From: Phenylobacterium sp. NIBR 498073
GTDB taxonomy: Bacteria > Pseudomonadota > Alphaproteobacteria > Caulobacterales > Caulobacteraceae
Length of the DNA: 64,000 nucleotides
NCBI RefSeq assembly: GCF_027286305.1
Contig: NZ_CP114599.1
Coordinates: 2,728,001-2,792,000, forward strand
Direction: 5' to 3'
In this document: piece after piece, positions 55,631 to 64,000 of the stretch
Layout of the letters: each line of letters begins with the position of its first letter
Position numbering within the stretch: position 1 is the first letter of the stretch
Made by a program: the position numbers and the translations under genes
Notes under the pieces: model-generated
The model's database searches: none
The model's input: only the letters and a program-made list of their open reading frames with translations
Told to the model about the DNA's origin: nothing

Positions 55631-57163
55631 CTAGTGCCCCCCGCCCGGGCCGGCCGCCCGCTTGGGTCGCGGCGCGAGCCAGATCGTCGTCGCCGCGATC
55701 GCGAAGACCACCGCGGTGGTCAGGAACATCAGGTTGGTCGACAGCATCACCGCCTGGCTCTGCACCAGCCCTTCCAGCTGACGCAGCGCCTGGTCGGGCG
55801 AAAAGCCCTGCGCGACCATGCCGTCCAGCGCCGACTGCGGCTGGTTCAGCGCCCCGACCAGTTCGGCCCGCTTGGCGCTGGCCTGGTTCTCCCAGGACGT
55901 GGTCATCAGCGAGGTCGCGAACGCCCCGGCCACCACCCGCAGGAAGTTGGCGATCCCGGCGGCCGCCGCGGTCTCCTCCTCGTCGACCGCGCCCAGCGCG
56001 ATGCTCTGGGTCGGGATGAAGAAGAACGGCATGGCGAAGCCCAGCGCCAGCTGCGGCAAGGCGATGGTCAGGAAGTCGGCGTTGGTGGCGAAGTGACTGC
56101 GCCAGATGGCGACCCCGGCCATCCAGAACACCCCGAACGAGACCAGGGCCCGTGGATCGCGTCGGGCGACCTGGCTGGCGACGATCGGCGACATCACCAC
56201 CGCCAGCACGCCCTGGAACGCCGCCGCATAGCCGGCCCAGGTGGCGGTGTAGCCCATGTTGGTCTGCAGCCAGAGCGGCAGGATCACCACGCTGGCGAAG
56301 AACGCCCCGAAGGTGAGACTGAGCGTCGTCACCCCGATGGAGAAGCCGCGGTGTCGGAACACCCGCAGGTTCACGATCGGATTTTCGGCGGTCAGCTCCC
56401 AGATCAGGAAGGCTGCGAAGCCCACCGCCGCGACGACGGCCAGGCCGACGATGAACGACGAGGCGAACCAGTCGTGCTCCTTGCCGGTGTCGAGCATGAT
56501 CTGCAGCGCCCCGACCCAGACGATCAGCAGCGTCAGGCCCATATAGTCGACCGGCGCCCGGCGCGTCGCGCCCTGGCGCCCGATCAGCGCGCGGTAGGCC
56601 AGGAACGCCACCCCGAACGCCACCGGGATGTTGATGAAGAATATCCAGTGCCAGCCGATGGTGTCGGAGATCGTGCCGCCCAGGATCGGCCCGGCGATCG
56701 GGCCGACCACGGTGGTCATGCTCCACAGGCCCAGCGCCTGGGGCGCCTTCTCCTTGGGGAAGATCTGCAGCAGCAGGGTCTGCGACATCGGCATGATCGG
56801 ACCGCCGCAGAGGCCCTGCAGCACCCGGGCGAACACCAGGAAGCCGAAGGTCGGCGCCAGGCCGCAGAGAATCGAGCAGACCCCGAACCCGACCAGGCCG
56901 AATACGAACACCTTCACCGCCCCGAACCGCTGGGCCAGCCAGCCGGACAGCGGCACGGTGATAGCCTCGGCCACCGAATAGGAGGTGATGACCCAGGTGC
57001 CCTGGCTCGGCGACACGGCCAGGCCGCCGGCGATGTGCGGCACCGCCACGTTGGCGATGGTGATGTCCAGCACCACCATGAAGTTGGCCAGCCCGAGCAA
57101 CAGCCCGGTGACCAGCAGCGCCATCCCGGTCAGGGGCGCCGGCGTCGATTGGCTCTGGCTCAC
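55631..57163 (-). CDS. DHA2-family MFS drug exporter (EmrB-like)
   Basis: The 510-residue protein starts at GTG 57163. It has 14 predicted membrane helices and the DHA2 motifs ANFMVVLDITIANVAVPHIAG (motif D1), LAQRFGAVKVF (motif A) and FARVLQGLCGGPIMPM, with GPILGG (motif C). It sits 12 bp after the HlyD gene and works with it and the outer-membrane factor as a tripartite pump. The C-terminus is Gly/Pro-rich. Confidence 0.93.
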   Translation of the reverse strand: MSQSQSTPAPLTGMALLVTGLLLGLANFMVVLDITIANVAVPHIAGGLAVSPSQGTWVITSYSVAEAITVPLSGWLAQRFGAVKVFVFGLVGFGVCSILCGLAPTFGFLVFARVLQGLCGGPIMPMSQTLLLQIFPKEKAPQALGLWSMTTVVGPIAGPILGGTISDTIGWHWIFFINIPVAFGVAFLAYRALIGRQGATRRAPVDYMGLTLLIVWVGALQIMLDTGKEHDWFASSFIVGLAVVAAVGFAAFLIWELTAENPIVNLRVFRHRGFSIGVTTLSLTFGAFFASVVILPLWLQTNMGYTATWAGYAAAFQGVLAVVMSPIVASQVARRDPRALVSFGVFWMAGVAIWRSHFATNADFLTIALPQLALGFAMPFFFIPTQSIALGAVDEEETAAAAGIANFLRVVAGAFATSLMTTSWENQASAKRAELVGALNQPQSALDGMVAQGFSPDQALRQLEGLVQSQAVMLSTNLMFLTTAVVFAIAATTIWLAPRPKRAAGPGGGH

Positions 57164-57175
57164 GGGCCTGGCCCC

Positions 57176-58327
57176 TTACTTCGAGATGTCGATCACGGCT
57201 TCCATGGACAGCCCGACCCGCAGCGGATGCTCGGCCAGTTCCTTGGGGTCGAGGGCGATGCGGACCGGCACGCGCTGGACCACCTTGATCCAGTTGCCGG
57301 TGGCGTTCTGGGCCGGGATCAGCGCAAAGGCCGAACCGGTGCCGCCGCCGACGCCGGCGACCTTGCCGTGGAACTTCACGCCCTTGCCGTAGAGGTCGCT
57401 GGTCAGCTCGACCGGTTGCCCCGGCAGCACCTTGCGCAGCTGCACTTCCTTGAAGTTGGCGTCCACATACGCGGTCTGGATCGGCACGATGCTCATCACC
57501 GGCGCGCCGTTGGCGACCTTCTGGCCGACCACCACGCTCTTGCGCGCCACCACCCCGTCGACCGGCGAGCGGATGGTGGTGCGGGCCAGGTCCAGTTCGG
57601 CCTGGGCCAGCCTGGCGCGGGCGGCGGCGACCTCCGGATTGTCGGCGGCGCTGGTTCCGGCGACCAGGGCGTTGGCGGCCTTCTGCTGGCCGGCCGACTG
57701 CGCGGCGGCGGCCTTGGCCTGGGCCAGGCCCGCCTGGGCGGCGGCCAGCGCGGCCTTGGCGGCCTGATAGCGGTTCTCGGCCTGAGTCAGCTCGTCGCCC
57801 GACACCGCGCCGGATTCGGCCAGGTTGCGGCGGCGGCCGTACTCGACCTCGGCCCGCGAATAGTCGGACCGGGCGCTGGCCAGCATCGCCTCGGCGCGAG
57901 CGATGTCGGCGCCGCGCGCGGCGGTCTGCGCGGCCAGCGCCTCGTCATTGGCGAAGTACTGCCCGACCCGGCGCTCGGCCTGGCCGAGTTCGGCGCGGGC
58001 GCGGTCGACCGCCAGCTTGAAGTCGGCCGGATCGATCACCGCGATCACCTGGCCGGTCTTGACCACCGTCGTCTCGCCGACCGGCGCCTGCACGATCGGC
58101 CCGGCGACCAGCGCCGTCACCTGGGCGGTGTCGGCGTTCACATAGGCGTTGTCGGTGGTCACGTGGCGCGATCCGACCAGGAAATAGTAGAGCCCCCAGA
58201 TCAGCGCCCCGGCGAGCACCACGCCCCCGAGGATCATGAACAGGCGCTTGCGCCGCGCGCCGTTGGCGGCGGGCGCGGTCGCGACGGCGGCCGCGGGTTG
58301 GGGATGCGATCCGATATCGTCGGGCAT
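57176..58327 (-). CDS. HlyD-family membrane fusion protein (EmrA-like)
   Basis: The 383-residue protein has one N-terminal membrane segment (about 28-50). The EmrA-type lipoyl halves flank a long Ala-rich coiled coil (about 100-220), with DNAYVNADTAQVTALVAGPI before it and DGVVARKSVVVGQKV after. It links EmrB to the outer-membrane channel. It is 38 bp downstream of the outer-membrane factor gene. Confidence 0.93.
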   Translation of the reverse strand: MPDDIGSHPQPAAAVATAPAANGARRKRLFMILGGVVLAGALIWGLYYFLVGSRHVTTDNAYVNADTAQVTALVAGPIVQAPVGETTVVKTGQVIAVIDPADFKLAVDRARAELGQAERRVGQYFANDEALAAQTAARGADIARAEAMLASARSDYSRAEVEYGRRRNLAESGAVSGDELTQAENRYQAAKAALAAAQAGLAQAKAAAAQSAGQQKAANALVAGTSAADNPEVAAARARLAQAELDLARTTIRSPVDGVVARKSVVVGQKVANGAPVMSIVPIQTAYVDANFKEVQLRKVLPGQPVELTSDLYGKGVKFHGKVAGVGGGTGSAFALIPAQNATGNWIKVVQRVPVRIALDPKELAEHPLRVGLSMEAVIDISK

Positions 58328-58365
58328 GGAAGGCCTTTCCGGGGGAGGACGGAAAATGGTTGGGG

Positions 58366-59778
58366 TCAGGCGGCCCGGAAGCCGCCGCCCAGGGCGCGGA
58401 CCAGGGCTGCGTCAAGGGTCAGCGCGCGCGATTCCAGGTCGGCGGCGGCGCGCCGCTGCAGGATCACGGCGTTCTCGGCGGTCAGCACCGAGGTGTAGGA
58501 GTCCAGCCCGCCTTCGTAGCGGAGCCGAGCGATGCGATAGGCTTCCTCGCCCTTGGCCAGCGCCTGCCGCGCCGCGCCCAGCCGGACGGCCAGCGCCCGC
58601 TCGCTCACGGCGGCGTCCGCCACTTCCTTCAGCGCCTGGGTCAGGGTCGCGTCATAGTCGGCGACGGCGGCGTCGTACTCGGCCCGCGCGCCGCGATAGG
58701 CGCCCGACAGCCGCCCGCCCTGGAAGATCGGCAGGCTGAGCGCCAGCCCGGCCTGGCCGATCTCCGAGCCGCTCTCGGTCAGCAGGTCCAGGCCCAGCGA
58801 CTGGGCGCCGATGAAGCCGGCCAGGTTCACGTTCGGATAGAAGGACTTGCGCGCCACATCGATGCGCTTGCCGGCCGCCTCGGCCCGCAGCCGCGCGGCG
58901 ACGATGTCCGGACGCCGGCCCAGCAGATCGGCCGCCAGGTTCGTAGGGAGCCCGAATTCGCGCACCGCCGGCGCGGCGGGCCGGGCGATCGCCAGGCCGC
59001 GGTCGGGCCCGGCGCCCAGCAGGGCGGCGATCGCGTCGCGGGCCAGGCCCACCTGCTCGCGGTTGGCCGCCAGGTCCTGGTCGGCGCTGGCCAGGGCGGC
59101 CTCGGCCTGCTTCAGCTCGCCCTGGTTGGCCGCGCCGTTGGCGACCTGCTGGGCGACCAGCTTGCGGGTGGCCTCGCGGTTGGCCTGCGCCTGGGCGGAT
59201 GCTTCTTCGGCGGCGAACGCCCGCGACAGCTCGGCATAGGCGCCGACCACCGAGGTGGTCAGCATCAGCCGCGCCTGGGCCGCGTCCATCTCCGCGGCGG
59301 TGGCCTCCGAGGTCGCTGCGGCCAGCGCCGCGCGGTTCTTGCCCCAGAGATCGAGGTCGAAGGAGAGGTCCAGCGTCGCGCGGCCGGTGTCGTTGTAGCC
59401 CTCCGGCACGAAGGCCGGCGGAATGCCGTTGTTGTAGCTCTGCTTGGTCTGCGCAGCCTGCGCGTTGAGCGCCGCGCTGGGCAACAGCGCCGCGCGGCTC
59501 TGCTGTGCCCGCGCCTGAGCCGCCCTCACCCGCGCCTGCGCCTGGACCAGGCTCGGCGACCCGGCCAGCGCCTCGTCGACCAGAGTGTCGAGCTGGGCGT
59601 CGCCATAGCCCTTCCACCACTGGTCGGCCGGCCACTGAGCGGCCGGGGCGTCGAAACTCGAGGTTGCGGCATAGGCCTGCGCAGGCCTGACCTGGGGGGC
59701 TGGACCCAGGTTTGGTACGGCCGCGCAGCCCGCCAACAGGAGGGCCGCCGTCACGGGGGGGAGAATCAGGCGTGCCAT
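58366..59778 (-). CDS. Outer-membrane efflux lipoprotein (NodT/OprM type)
   Basis: The 470-residue protein has a lipobox (ALLLAGC, Cys at about 18) and the two OEP repeats, with the NodT-family features PADQWWKGYGDAQLDTLVDEAL, AYAELSRAFAAEEASAQ and LPTNLAADLLGRRPDIVAARL. It forms the channel of the pump with the two following genes. It is divergent from a TetR gene, with an operator cluster between them. Confidence 0.94.
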   Translation of the reverse strand: MARLILPPVTAALLLAGCAAVPNLGPAPQVRPAQAYAATSSFDAPAAQWPADQWWKGYGDAQLDTLVDEALAGSPSLVQAQARVRAAQARAQQSRAALLPSAALNAQAAQTKQSYNNGIPPAFVPEGYNDTGRATLDLSFDLDLWGKNRAALAAATSEATAAEMDAAQARLMLTTSVVGAYAELSRAFAAEEASAQAQANREATRKLVAQQVANGAANQGELKQAEAALASADQDLAANREQVGLARDAIAALLGAGPDRGLAIARPAAPAVREFGLPTNLAADLLGRRPDIVAARLRAEAAGKRIDVARKSFYPNVNLAGFIGAQSLGLDLLTESGSEIGQAGLALSLPIFQGGRLSGAYRGARAEYDAAVADYDATLTQALKEVADAAVSERALAVRLGAARQALAKGEEAYRIARLRYEGGLDSYTSVLTAENAVILQRRAAADLESRALTLDAALVRALGGGFRAA

Positions 59779-59808
59779 GCCGCGTCTCGAGAATCGACTA
59801 GGGAGAAG

Positions 59809-59877
59809 TACGGTCTGGAAAACCGTACGGTACGGTCATATGTTCCGGACACTGGATTTCGTCAAGGACAAACCGTA
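59809..59877. promoter_or_regulatory. TACGGT/ACCGTA repeat cluster (TetR operator)
   Basis: TACGGT at 59809-59814, 59826-59831 and 59831-59836 faces inverted ACCGTA at 59822-59827 and 59872-59877. They form two palindromic pairs in the gap between the efflux operon and its TetR. This is the expected site for a repressor acting on both directions. The assignment is inference. Confidence 0.65.
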
Positions 59878-59889
59878 CAGGATGGTCAG

Positions 59890-60525
59890 ATGGTGACAGC
59901 CACGCCTCAGAGCAGACGTGAGGAGCGTCGCGACGAACGCCGCGACGGCATTCTGGACGTCGCGCGCGACTGCTTCCTGGCCGACGGCTACGCCGCGACC
60001 TCCATGTCGACCATCGCCGCCCGGCTCGGCGGGTCGAAGGGCACGCTCTACAACTACTTCAAGTCCAAGGAAGAGCTGTTCGAGGCGGTGATGCAGCGCC
60101 AGTGCGGCGCCCTGGCCGAGACCCTGTTCGACGTCGACCACGACGGCGACGACATGCGTGAACGCCTGCAGCACTTCGCCGGCAAGTTCCTGACCCTGCT
60201 GCTGACCCCCGAGTCGCTCGGCATCCACCGCGTCGTGGTCGGCGAGACCGGCCGCTTCCCCGAGCTCGGGCGCATGTTCTTCGACATGGGCCCCAAGGTG
60301 ATCCTGACCAAGATCGCCGGCTACCTGTCCGACCTCATGGATCAGGGCGTCCTGCGCCGCGCCGACCCCTTCGTCGCCGCCCAGCAGTTCAAGGACCTGA
60401 CCATCTCGGGCGTGCTGCAGCCGCGGACCTGGGGCGTCATCACCGGCGACATGACCGACGCCGAGATCGAAAACCAGGTCAACAACGCCGTCGACACCTT
60501 CCTGCGCGCCTACAGGCCGGACTAG
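59890..60525 (+). CDS. TetR-family regulator of the efflux operon
   Basis: The 211-residue protein starts at ATG 59890. The helix-turn-helix is in YAATSMSTIAARLGGSKGTLYNYFKSKEEL, preceded by an Arg-rich stretch. The ligand domain follows. Its position across the operator cluster from the efflux genes suggests it represses them and itself. The terminator at 60579-60616 follows. Confidence 0.9.
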   Translation: MVTATPQSRREERRDERRDGILDVARDCFLADGYAATSMSTIAARLGGSKGTLYNYFKSKEELFEAVMQRQCGALAETLFDVDHDGDDMRERLQHFAGKFLTLLLTPESLGIHRVVVGETGRFPELGRMFFDMGPKVILTKIAGYLSDLMDQGVLRRADPFVAAQQFKDLTISGVLQPRTWGVITGDMTDAEIENQVNNAVDTFLRAYRPD

Positions 60526-60578
60526 GCCTGAGCCCCCTCATCCCGGCCAAGGCGGGAGCCAAGCTGAATCGCAAACGA

Positions 60579-60616
60579 AAAAGCGGCGCTCCAGCCCTGG
60601 CCGAAACGCCGCTTTT
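60579..60616. terminator. Bidirectional terminator between two TetR genes
   Basis: AAAAGCGGCG (60579-60588) pairs with CGCCGCTTTT (60607-60616) around an 18-nt loop, with A-run and T-run on the two sides. It separates the convergent TetR genes. Confidence 0.85.
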
Positions 60617-60640
60617 CAGTTCTCGGTGTCGACGCCGATC

Positions 60641-61276
60641 TTAGTCGGCGACCAGGCCGTGCATCAGGCCGTCCAGCGTCACGCTGATCAGCTCGTCGGT
60701 GGGGGCCCACGCGAAATTCGGCCGGGCGATCATCATGCTGACCACGCCGTGGCAGGCGGTCCACAGCGCCTGGGCGGCGCTGTCGGCGGTGCCGGTGCGC
60801 AGCCGCCCTTCGGCGGCGATCTCCCGGACCACGCCTGAGAACACCTGATAGCACTGGTCGCCCAGGTCGGCGGTCGTCTCTTCTTCGCCGATCACCGCGG
60901 CCAGCCGCGCGACGTTGCAGAACACCAGTTCGTAGGCGTTCGGGTGTTCCAGGCCCCAGCGCATATAGGCGTCCAGCATCAGCTTGACGCGGTTCACCGC
61001 GTCCATCGGCTTGGCCGAGATCTCGGCGTTGCGCTCCAGCAGGTTGCGGATCGTGCCCTGGCAGATCTCCAGCAGGATGCAGCTCTTGTCCGGGAAGTGC
61101 ATATAGAGCGCCGTCGACGACACCCCCACCTCGTCGGCGATCTTGCGGATCGTCGCGCCCTCATAGCCCTCGGCCACGAAGATGCGCTCGGCGGCCTCCA
61201 GGATTTCCTGCCTGCGGAGGTGGCCGTCGCCCTTGGGTTTCCGGGCTGAGCGCCGCGTCGTCACTGCGATGGTCAC
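60641..61276 (-). CDS. Second TetR-family regulator
   Basis: The 211-residue protein starts at GTG 61276 with GGAAGG upstream (TIAVTTRRSARKPKGDGHLR). The helix-turn-helix is GYEGATIRKIADEVGVSSTALYMHFPDKSCIL. The C-terminal domain is of the TetR_C_33-like, WHG-containing type (LWTACHGVVSMMI). No neighbouring target is obvious. Confidence 0.88.
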   Translation of the reverse strand: MTIAVTTRRSARKPKGDGHLRRQEILEAAERIFVAEGYEGATIRKIADEVGVSSTALYMHFPDKSCILLEICQGTIRNLLERNAEISAKPMDAVNRVKLMLDAYMRWGLEHPNAYELVFCNVARLAAVIGEEETTADLGDQCYQVFSGVVREIAAEGRLRTGTADSAAQALWTACHGVVSMMIARPNFAWAPTDELISVTLDGLMHGLVAD

Positions 61277-61474
61277 AGCTATCCTTCCGAGTCCGTCCTG
61301 TAACAAGCGGAAACCAAAACCACCCAGGTTGCAAGCCTCGACGAAAAGAAAAGGCCTGCTGAATCCGAGACTAAGGGCGCCCCTGCGTAAGCTTTTTCGC
61401 AAGCGATCGCGCCCGAACAGCAGCGTTTCGACCGCTCAGGCGTTTCAGTCCGGCGAATGGATGAGGGAGCGGCC

Positions 61475-61696
61475 ATGAGATTGCCCGACGACCAACTGCA
61501 ACGCCTGGCGCTGCACAGCGCCTTCGGACTTCACCTCGTCGCCAAGTGGATGGCGACCCGCACGGACGTCGATCCGGAGATCCGCGAGCGCCTGTCGGTC
61601 CACATGAGCGCCCTCGACGGGGTGCTGTCGGCCACCGGCCACGACTGGATCCGGGAAGAGATCGAGGGCACCGAGGCGGCCCTGCAGGGCCGCTGA
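61475..61696 (+). CDS. Small conserved-type hypothetical protein
   Basis: The 73-residue protein starts at ATG 61475 after GGGAG. It is charged and predicted helical (RLPDDQLQRLALHSAFGLH, then MSALDGVLSATGHDW). No family recognised. A start at 61457 is also open. It lies 49 bp upstream of the methyltransferase pair on the same strand. Confidence 0.6.
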   Translation: MRLPDDQLQRLALHSAFGLHLVAKWMATRTDVDPEIRERLSVHMSALDGVLSATGHDWIREEIEGTEAALQGR

Positions 61697-61745
61697 GCCT
61701 TCGCAGGACTGGACCTGCCGCCGGGAACCCGGCTAGTGGGCGGCC

Positions 61746-62648
61746 ATGACCAAGACCGCCCCCGTCGTCGCCGAACTGCCCGGCGCCATGCGCACCACCG
61801 GCTGGGCCGACTACGCCCTGCTGGACTCGGGCGGCGGCCGCAAGCTCGAACGCTACGGCCCCTATACCGTCGTGCGCCCCGAACCCCAGGCGATGTGGGA
61901 TCCGCGCCTGCCGCAGGACGCCTGGGACAAGGCCGACGCCGTCTTCGATCCGTCGGACGAAGAGGACGCCGGCAAGTGGCGCTTCCGCGGCAAGCCCAAG
62001 GAGAGCTGGCCGATGGCCTGGGGCGACGTGCGCTTCCATGCCCGCTTCACCGCCTTCCGCCACCTGGCCTTCTTCCCGGAGCAGGCCGCCAACTGGGCCT
62101 GGCTGGACCAACGCGTGCGCGCCCTGCCCGGCCAGCCGCGGATCCTCAACCTGTTCGGCTACACCGGCGTCGCCAGCCTGGTCTGCGCTGCGGCCGGCGC
62201 CCACGTCACCCACGTCGACGCCTCCAAGAAGGCCATCGCCTGGGCGCGCGAGAACGCCGCCCTCTCGGGCCTGGACGACCGCCCGATCCGCTGGATCTGC
62301 GAGGACGCCCGCCGCTACGTCCAGCGCGAGGTGCGCCGGGGCTCGCGCTATGACGGCATCATCCTCGACCCGCCGAAATACGGCCGCGGGCCGGACGGCG
62401 AGGTCTGGCGTCTCTTTGAAAACTTGCCCGAGCTTTCGGCCCTATGCGCCGAACTTCTTGGAGAAAACGCGTCTTTCCTGCTGCTCAACGCCTATGCCGA
62501 GCGGATCTCGGGCGCGGCCCTGTCGTCGCTGTGCGCCGCCAAGCTTTGCGGCCGCGCCGGGGCCATCGACTGGGGCGAGCTGACCCTGGTCGAGGACGCC
62601 GGCGACCGCCAGATCGGCATGTCCTTCTACGGCCGGTGGTCGGCATGA
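61746..62648 (+). CDS. Class I SAM-dependent RNA methyltransferase (RlmI-like)
   Basis: The 300-residue protein has the Rossmann motif ILNLFGYTGVASLVCAAAGA, DASKKAIAWAREN and the motif IV DPPKYGRGPDGE, as in the RlmI/RlmK 23S rRNA methyltransferases. The PUA domain of RlmI is not seen. The target base is inferred only. It overlaps the next gene by 4 bp (ATGA). Confidence 0.87.
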   Translation: MTKTAPVVAELPGAMRTTGWADYALLDSGGGRKLERYGPYTVVRPEPQAMWDPRLPQDAWDKADAVFDPSDEEDAGKWRFRGKPKESWPMAWGDVRFHARFTAFRHLAFFPEQAANWAWLDQRVRALPGQPRILNLFGYTGVASLVCAAAGAHVTHVDASKKAIAWARENAALSGLDDRPIRWICEDARRYVQREVRRGSRYDGIILDPPKYGRGPDGEVWRLFENLPELSALCAELLGENASFLLLNAYAERISGAALSSLCAAKLCGRAGAIDWGELTLVEDAGDRQIGMSFYGRWSA

Positions 62649-63430
62649 GCCGCCTCGTCACCTCCCTGACCAACCCGACGGTGAAGTCGGTCCGCGGCCT
62701 GCACCTGCGCAAGGAGCGCGAGCAGTCGGGCCTGTTCGTGGCCGAGGGCCTGAAGATCGTCACCGAGGCCGTCGAGCTCGGCCACGCCCCGCGCATCCTG
62801 ATGTACGGCAAGGACGCCGAGGGCCATCCCCTGCTCAAGCGCGCCATCCAGGCGACGCTGGCCGCCCGCGGCGAGGTGATCGAGGTCACCCAGGACATCC
62901 TCGCCAAGGTCTCGCGCCGCGACAACCCGCAGGCCGTGGTCGCCGTCTTCGCCCAGGTCTTCACGCCGCTGACCGCCCTCGATCCGTCGGCCGCCACCTG
63001 CTTCGTCGCCCTGCACCGGGTCCGCGATCCGGGCAACCTCGGGACTATCGTGCGAACCGCCGACGCCGCCGGTTGCGGCGCGGTGATCCTGGTCGGCGAC
63101 TGCTGCGACCCGTTCTCGGTCGAAGCGGTGCGCGCCACCATGGGCTCGATCTTCGCCGTCCCGATCGTCAAGGCGAGCGAGGCCGAGTTCGCGAGCTGGC
63201 GCGCGAGCTGGCCCGGCTCGGTGGTCGGCACCCTGCTCAGCGCCACCGTCGACCACCGCCAGGCGTCCTACGCCCAGCCCGCGATGATCCTGATGGGCAA
63301 CGAACAGCAGGGCCTGACGCCGGAGATGGCCGCGCTCTGCGACGTCAACGTCAAGATCCCGATGCGCGGCCGCGCCGACAGCCTCAACCTGTCAGTCGCC
63401 ACCGGCATCATGATCTACGCCGCGACCTAG
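62645..63430 (+). CDS. SpoU/TrmH-family RNA 2'-O-methyltransferase
   Basis: The 261-residue protein starts at ATG 62645. An N-terminal substrate-binding extension (LTNPTVKSVRGLHLRKEREQ) leads to the SPOUT knot motifs: VRDPGNLGTIVRTADAAG, MGNEQQGLT and the C-terminal IPMRGRADSLNLSVATGIMI. It methylates a ribose in rRNA or tRNA. It is translationally coupled to the upstream methyltransferase. Confidence 0.93.
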   Translation: MSRLVTSLTNPTVKSVRGLHLRKEREQSGLFVAEGLKIVTEAVELGHAPRILMYGKDAEGHPLLKRAIQATLAARGEVIEVTQDILAKVSRRDNPQAVVAVFAQVFTPLTALDPSAATCFVALHRVRDPGNLGTIVRTADAAGCGAVILVGDCCDPFSVEAVRATMGSIFAVPIVKASEAEFASWRASWPGSVVGTLLSATVDHRQASYAQPAMILMGNEQQGLTPEMAALCDVNVKIPMRGRADSLNLSVATGIMIYAAT

Positions 63431-63514
63431 CTCCGCACCGCCCAGGCGCTTGTTCGCCGCGGCTTCAATCCATAATTCACATCGCAACCAGGCCTTTTTG
63501 GGGACACTTGAGCG

Positions 63515-64000
63515 ATGACGCATGCCAAGGACCGCCTGGAAAGCCGCCGACGCGTCCACGACGCGCTCGCCGCGCGCCTGGCCTCCTTGAGTGACGATGA
63601 CCTGACGGCTCTGCTCGCAGGAACGACCGGCTGGCACGACCACGTCCTCGGCAACCAATCGGGGATCGTCGCCTTCGAGGGCGCGACGATGTTCGTCAAG
63701 AAGATCACGCTCAGCGACCTGGAGCGCGCGCCCGGCAATTTGAACTCGACGGCGAATCTGTTCGACCTTCCCACCTACTATCATTATGGCGTCGGGTCGG
63801 CAGGGTTCGGGGCCTGGCGTGAATTGCAAGCCTATGTCAGGGCAAGCGGATGGGTGCTCTCCGGTGAGTGCCCATACTTCCCTCTAGTCTATCACTGGCG
63901 AGTGACGCTGAGGGCGGAGCGTGCACCGCTCCCGGCTGCGAAGCAGGCGTGGCTAGATCAGGCGCCCGACCACTGGAACGGTTCGGACGCCGTCCGCCAA
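63515..64000 (+). CDS. Protein-kinase-like protein (partial, runs off the window)
   Basis: ATG 63515 opens a frame that is still open at the edge (162 residues). It reads MFVKKITLSDLERAPGNLNS, TANLFDLPTYYHYGVGSAGF and GAWRELQAYVRASGWVLSGE, then PLVYHWRV. This resembles a bacterial protein-kinase-like family seen widely in Streptomyces, with FVKK in the VAIK position, but the catalytic loop lies outside the window. The codon use includes rare TTG, CTA, AGG and GGA, unlike its neighbours. Confidence 0.6.
   Translation, partial: MTHAKDRLESRRRVHDALAARLASLSDDDLTALLAGTTGWHDHVLGNQSGIVAFEGATMFVKKITLSDLERAPGNLNSTANLFDLPTYYHYGVGSAGFGAWRELQAYVRASGWVLSGECPYFPLVYHWRVTLRAERAPLPAAKQAWLDQAPDHWNGSDAVRQ

Noticed and set aside
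55634..58498. A 954-codon open frame antisense to the EmrAB genes
   Set aside because: The translation is His/Arg/Asp/Gly-rich with no family pattern; the minus-strand genes are well supported.
60539..60575. Third copy of the TGTCATCCC-type element near CTCATCCCGGCC
   Set aside because: Only the ATCCCGG core agrees; the 32-bp shared block is missing, so I do not count it as a copy.

Overview
This is a GC-rich, densely coded window of ordinary bacterial chromosome. The gene content and order point to an alphaproteobacterium of the order Caulobacterales (Caulobacter/Phenylobacterium type). The indicators are an alpha-type RNase E with a large acidic S1 insertion, the accB-accC-aat-DUF2155-NDUFA12 cluster, the lepB-rnc-era-recO-parC series, rpoZ next to a bifunctional Rel/SpoT enzyme, exported DUF2155 and pentapeptide proteins, and a TonB receptor island. 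The genus is inference. I saw no tRNA, rRNA, CRISPR array, insertion sequence or prophage.

Layout. Positions 1-5.4 kb (minus strand): amiC, a class A penicillin-binding protein, prfB with its programmed +1 frameshift, and a ComB-like phosphatase cut by the window edge. 5.8-12.3 kb (plus): rne, an exported M48 protease with TPRs, a DsbA-like lipoprotein and a flavoprotein. 12.3-14.8 kb (minus): an SDR enzyme, then the coupled thiS-thiG-DsbA-like group. 14.9-17.9 kb (plus): aroQ, accB, accC, aat. 17.9-19 kb (minus): DUF2155 and the complex I NDUFA12 homologue. 19.1-22.7 kb (plus): a degenerate class II ribonucleotide reductase paralogue and an exported pentapeptide-repeat protein. 22.8-30.9 kb: aspS, a LysR/SDR divergent pair, a serine beta-lactamase-like hydrolase, parC and recO. 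31-36.7 kb: era, rnc, lepB, a DMT exporter, an NTF2-like protein, acpS, pdxJ and pyrE. 36.8-40.6 kb: a glutathione transferase, an amidase and an atypical N-acyl-D-amino-acid deacylase. 40.6-41.05 kb: a non-coding stretch with tandem intrinsic terminators and stable hairpins, probably an sRNA locus. 41-45.5 kb: a CBS protein, then spoT/rsh, rpoZ, a HAD phosphatase and folK. 45.5-48.8 kb: NYN nuclease plus family 5 uracil-DNA glycosylase, then GNAT, smpB and dapA. 48.9-55.6 kb: a lytic transglycosylase, then a TetR-linked TonB receptor and phosphoesterase. 55.6-61.3 kb: a tripartite EmrAB/OMF efflux operon with a TetR regulator and an obvious operator cluster, then a second TetR. 61.5-63.4 kb: a small protein and two RNA methyltransferases. 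The window ends in a truncated protein-kinase-like gene of unusual codon use.

The genes group into cell-envelope growth (AmiC, PBP1A, lytic transglycosylase), core translation and RNA turnover (prfB, rne, aspS, rnc, era, smpB, aat), cofactor and lipid synthesis (thiSG, accBC, acpS, pdxJ, folK), stringent response (rpoZ, spoT) and regulated transport. The most unusual items are the catalytically dead NrdJ-like protein at 19.1 kb, the structured non-coding locus at 40.6 kb, a repeated TetR operator at 59.8 kb, a small inverted-repeat element at 1.5 kb with a half copy at 34.9 kb, and the kinase-like gene at the right edge.
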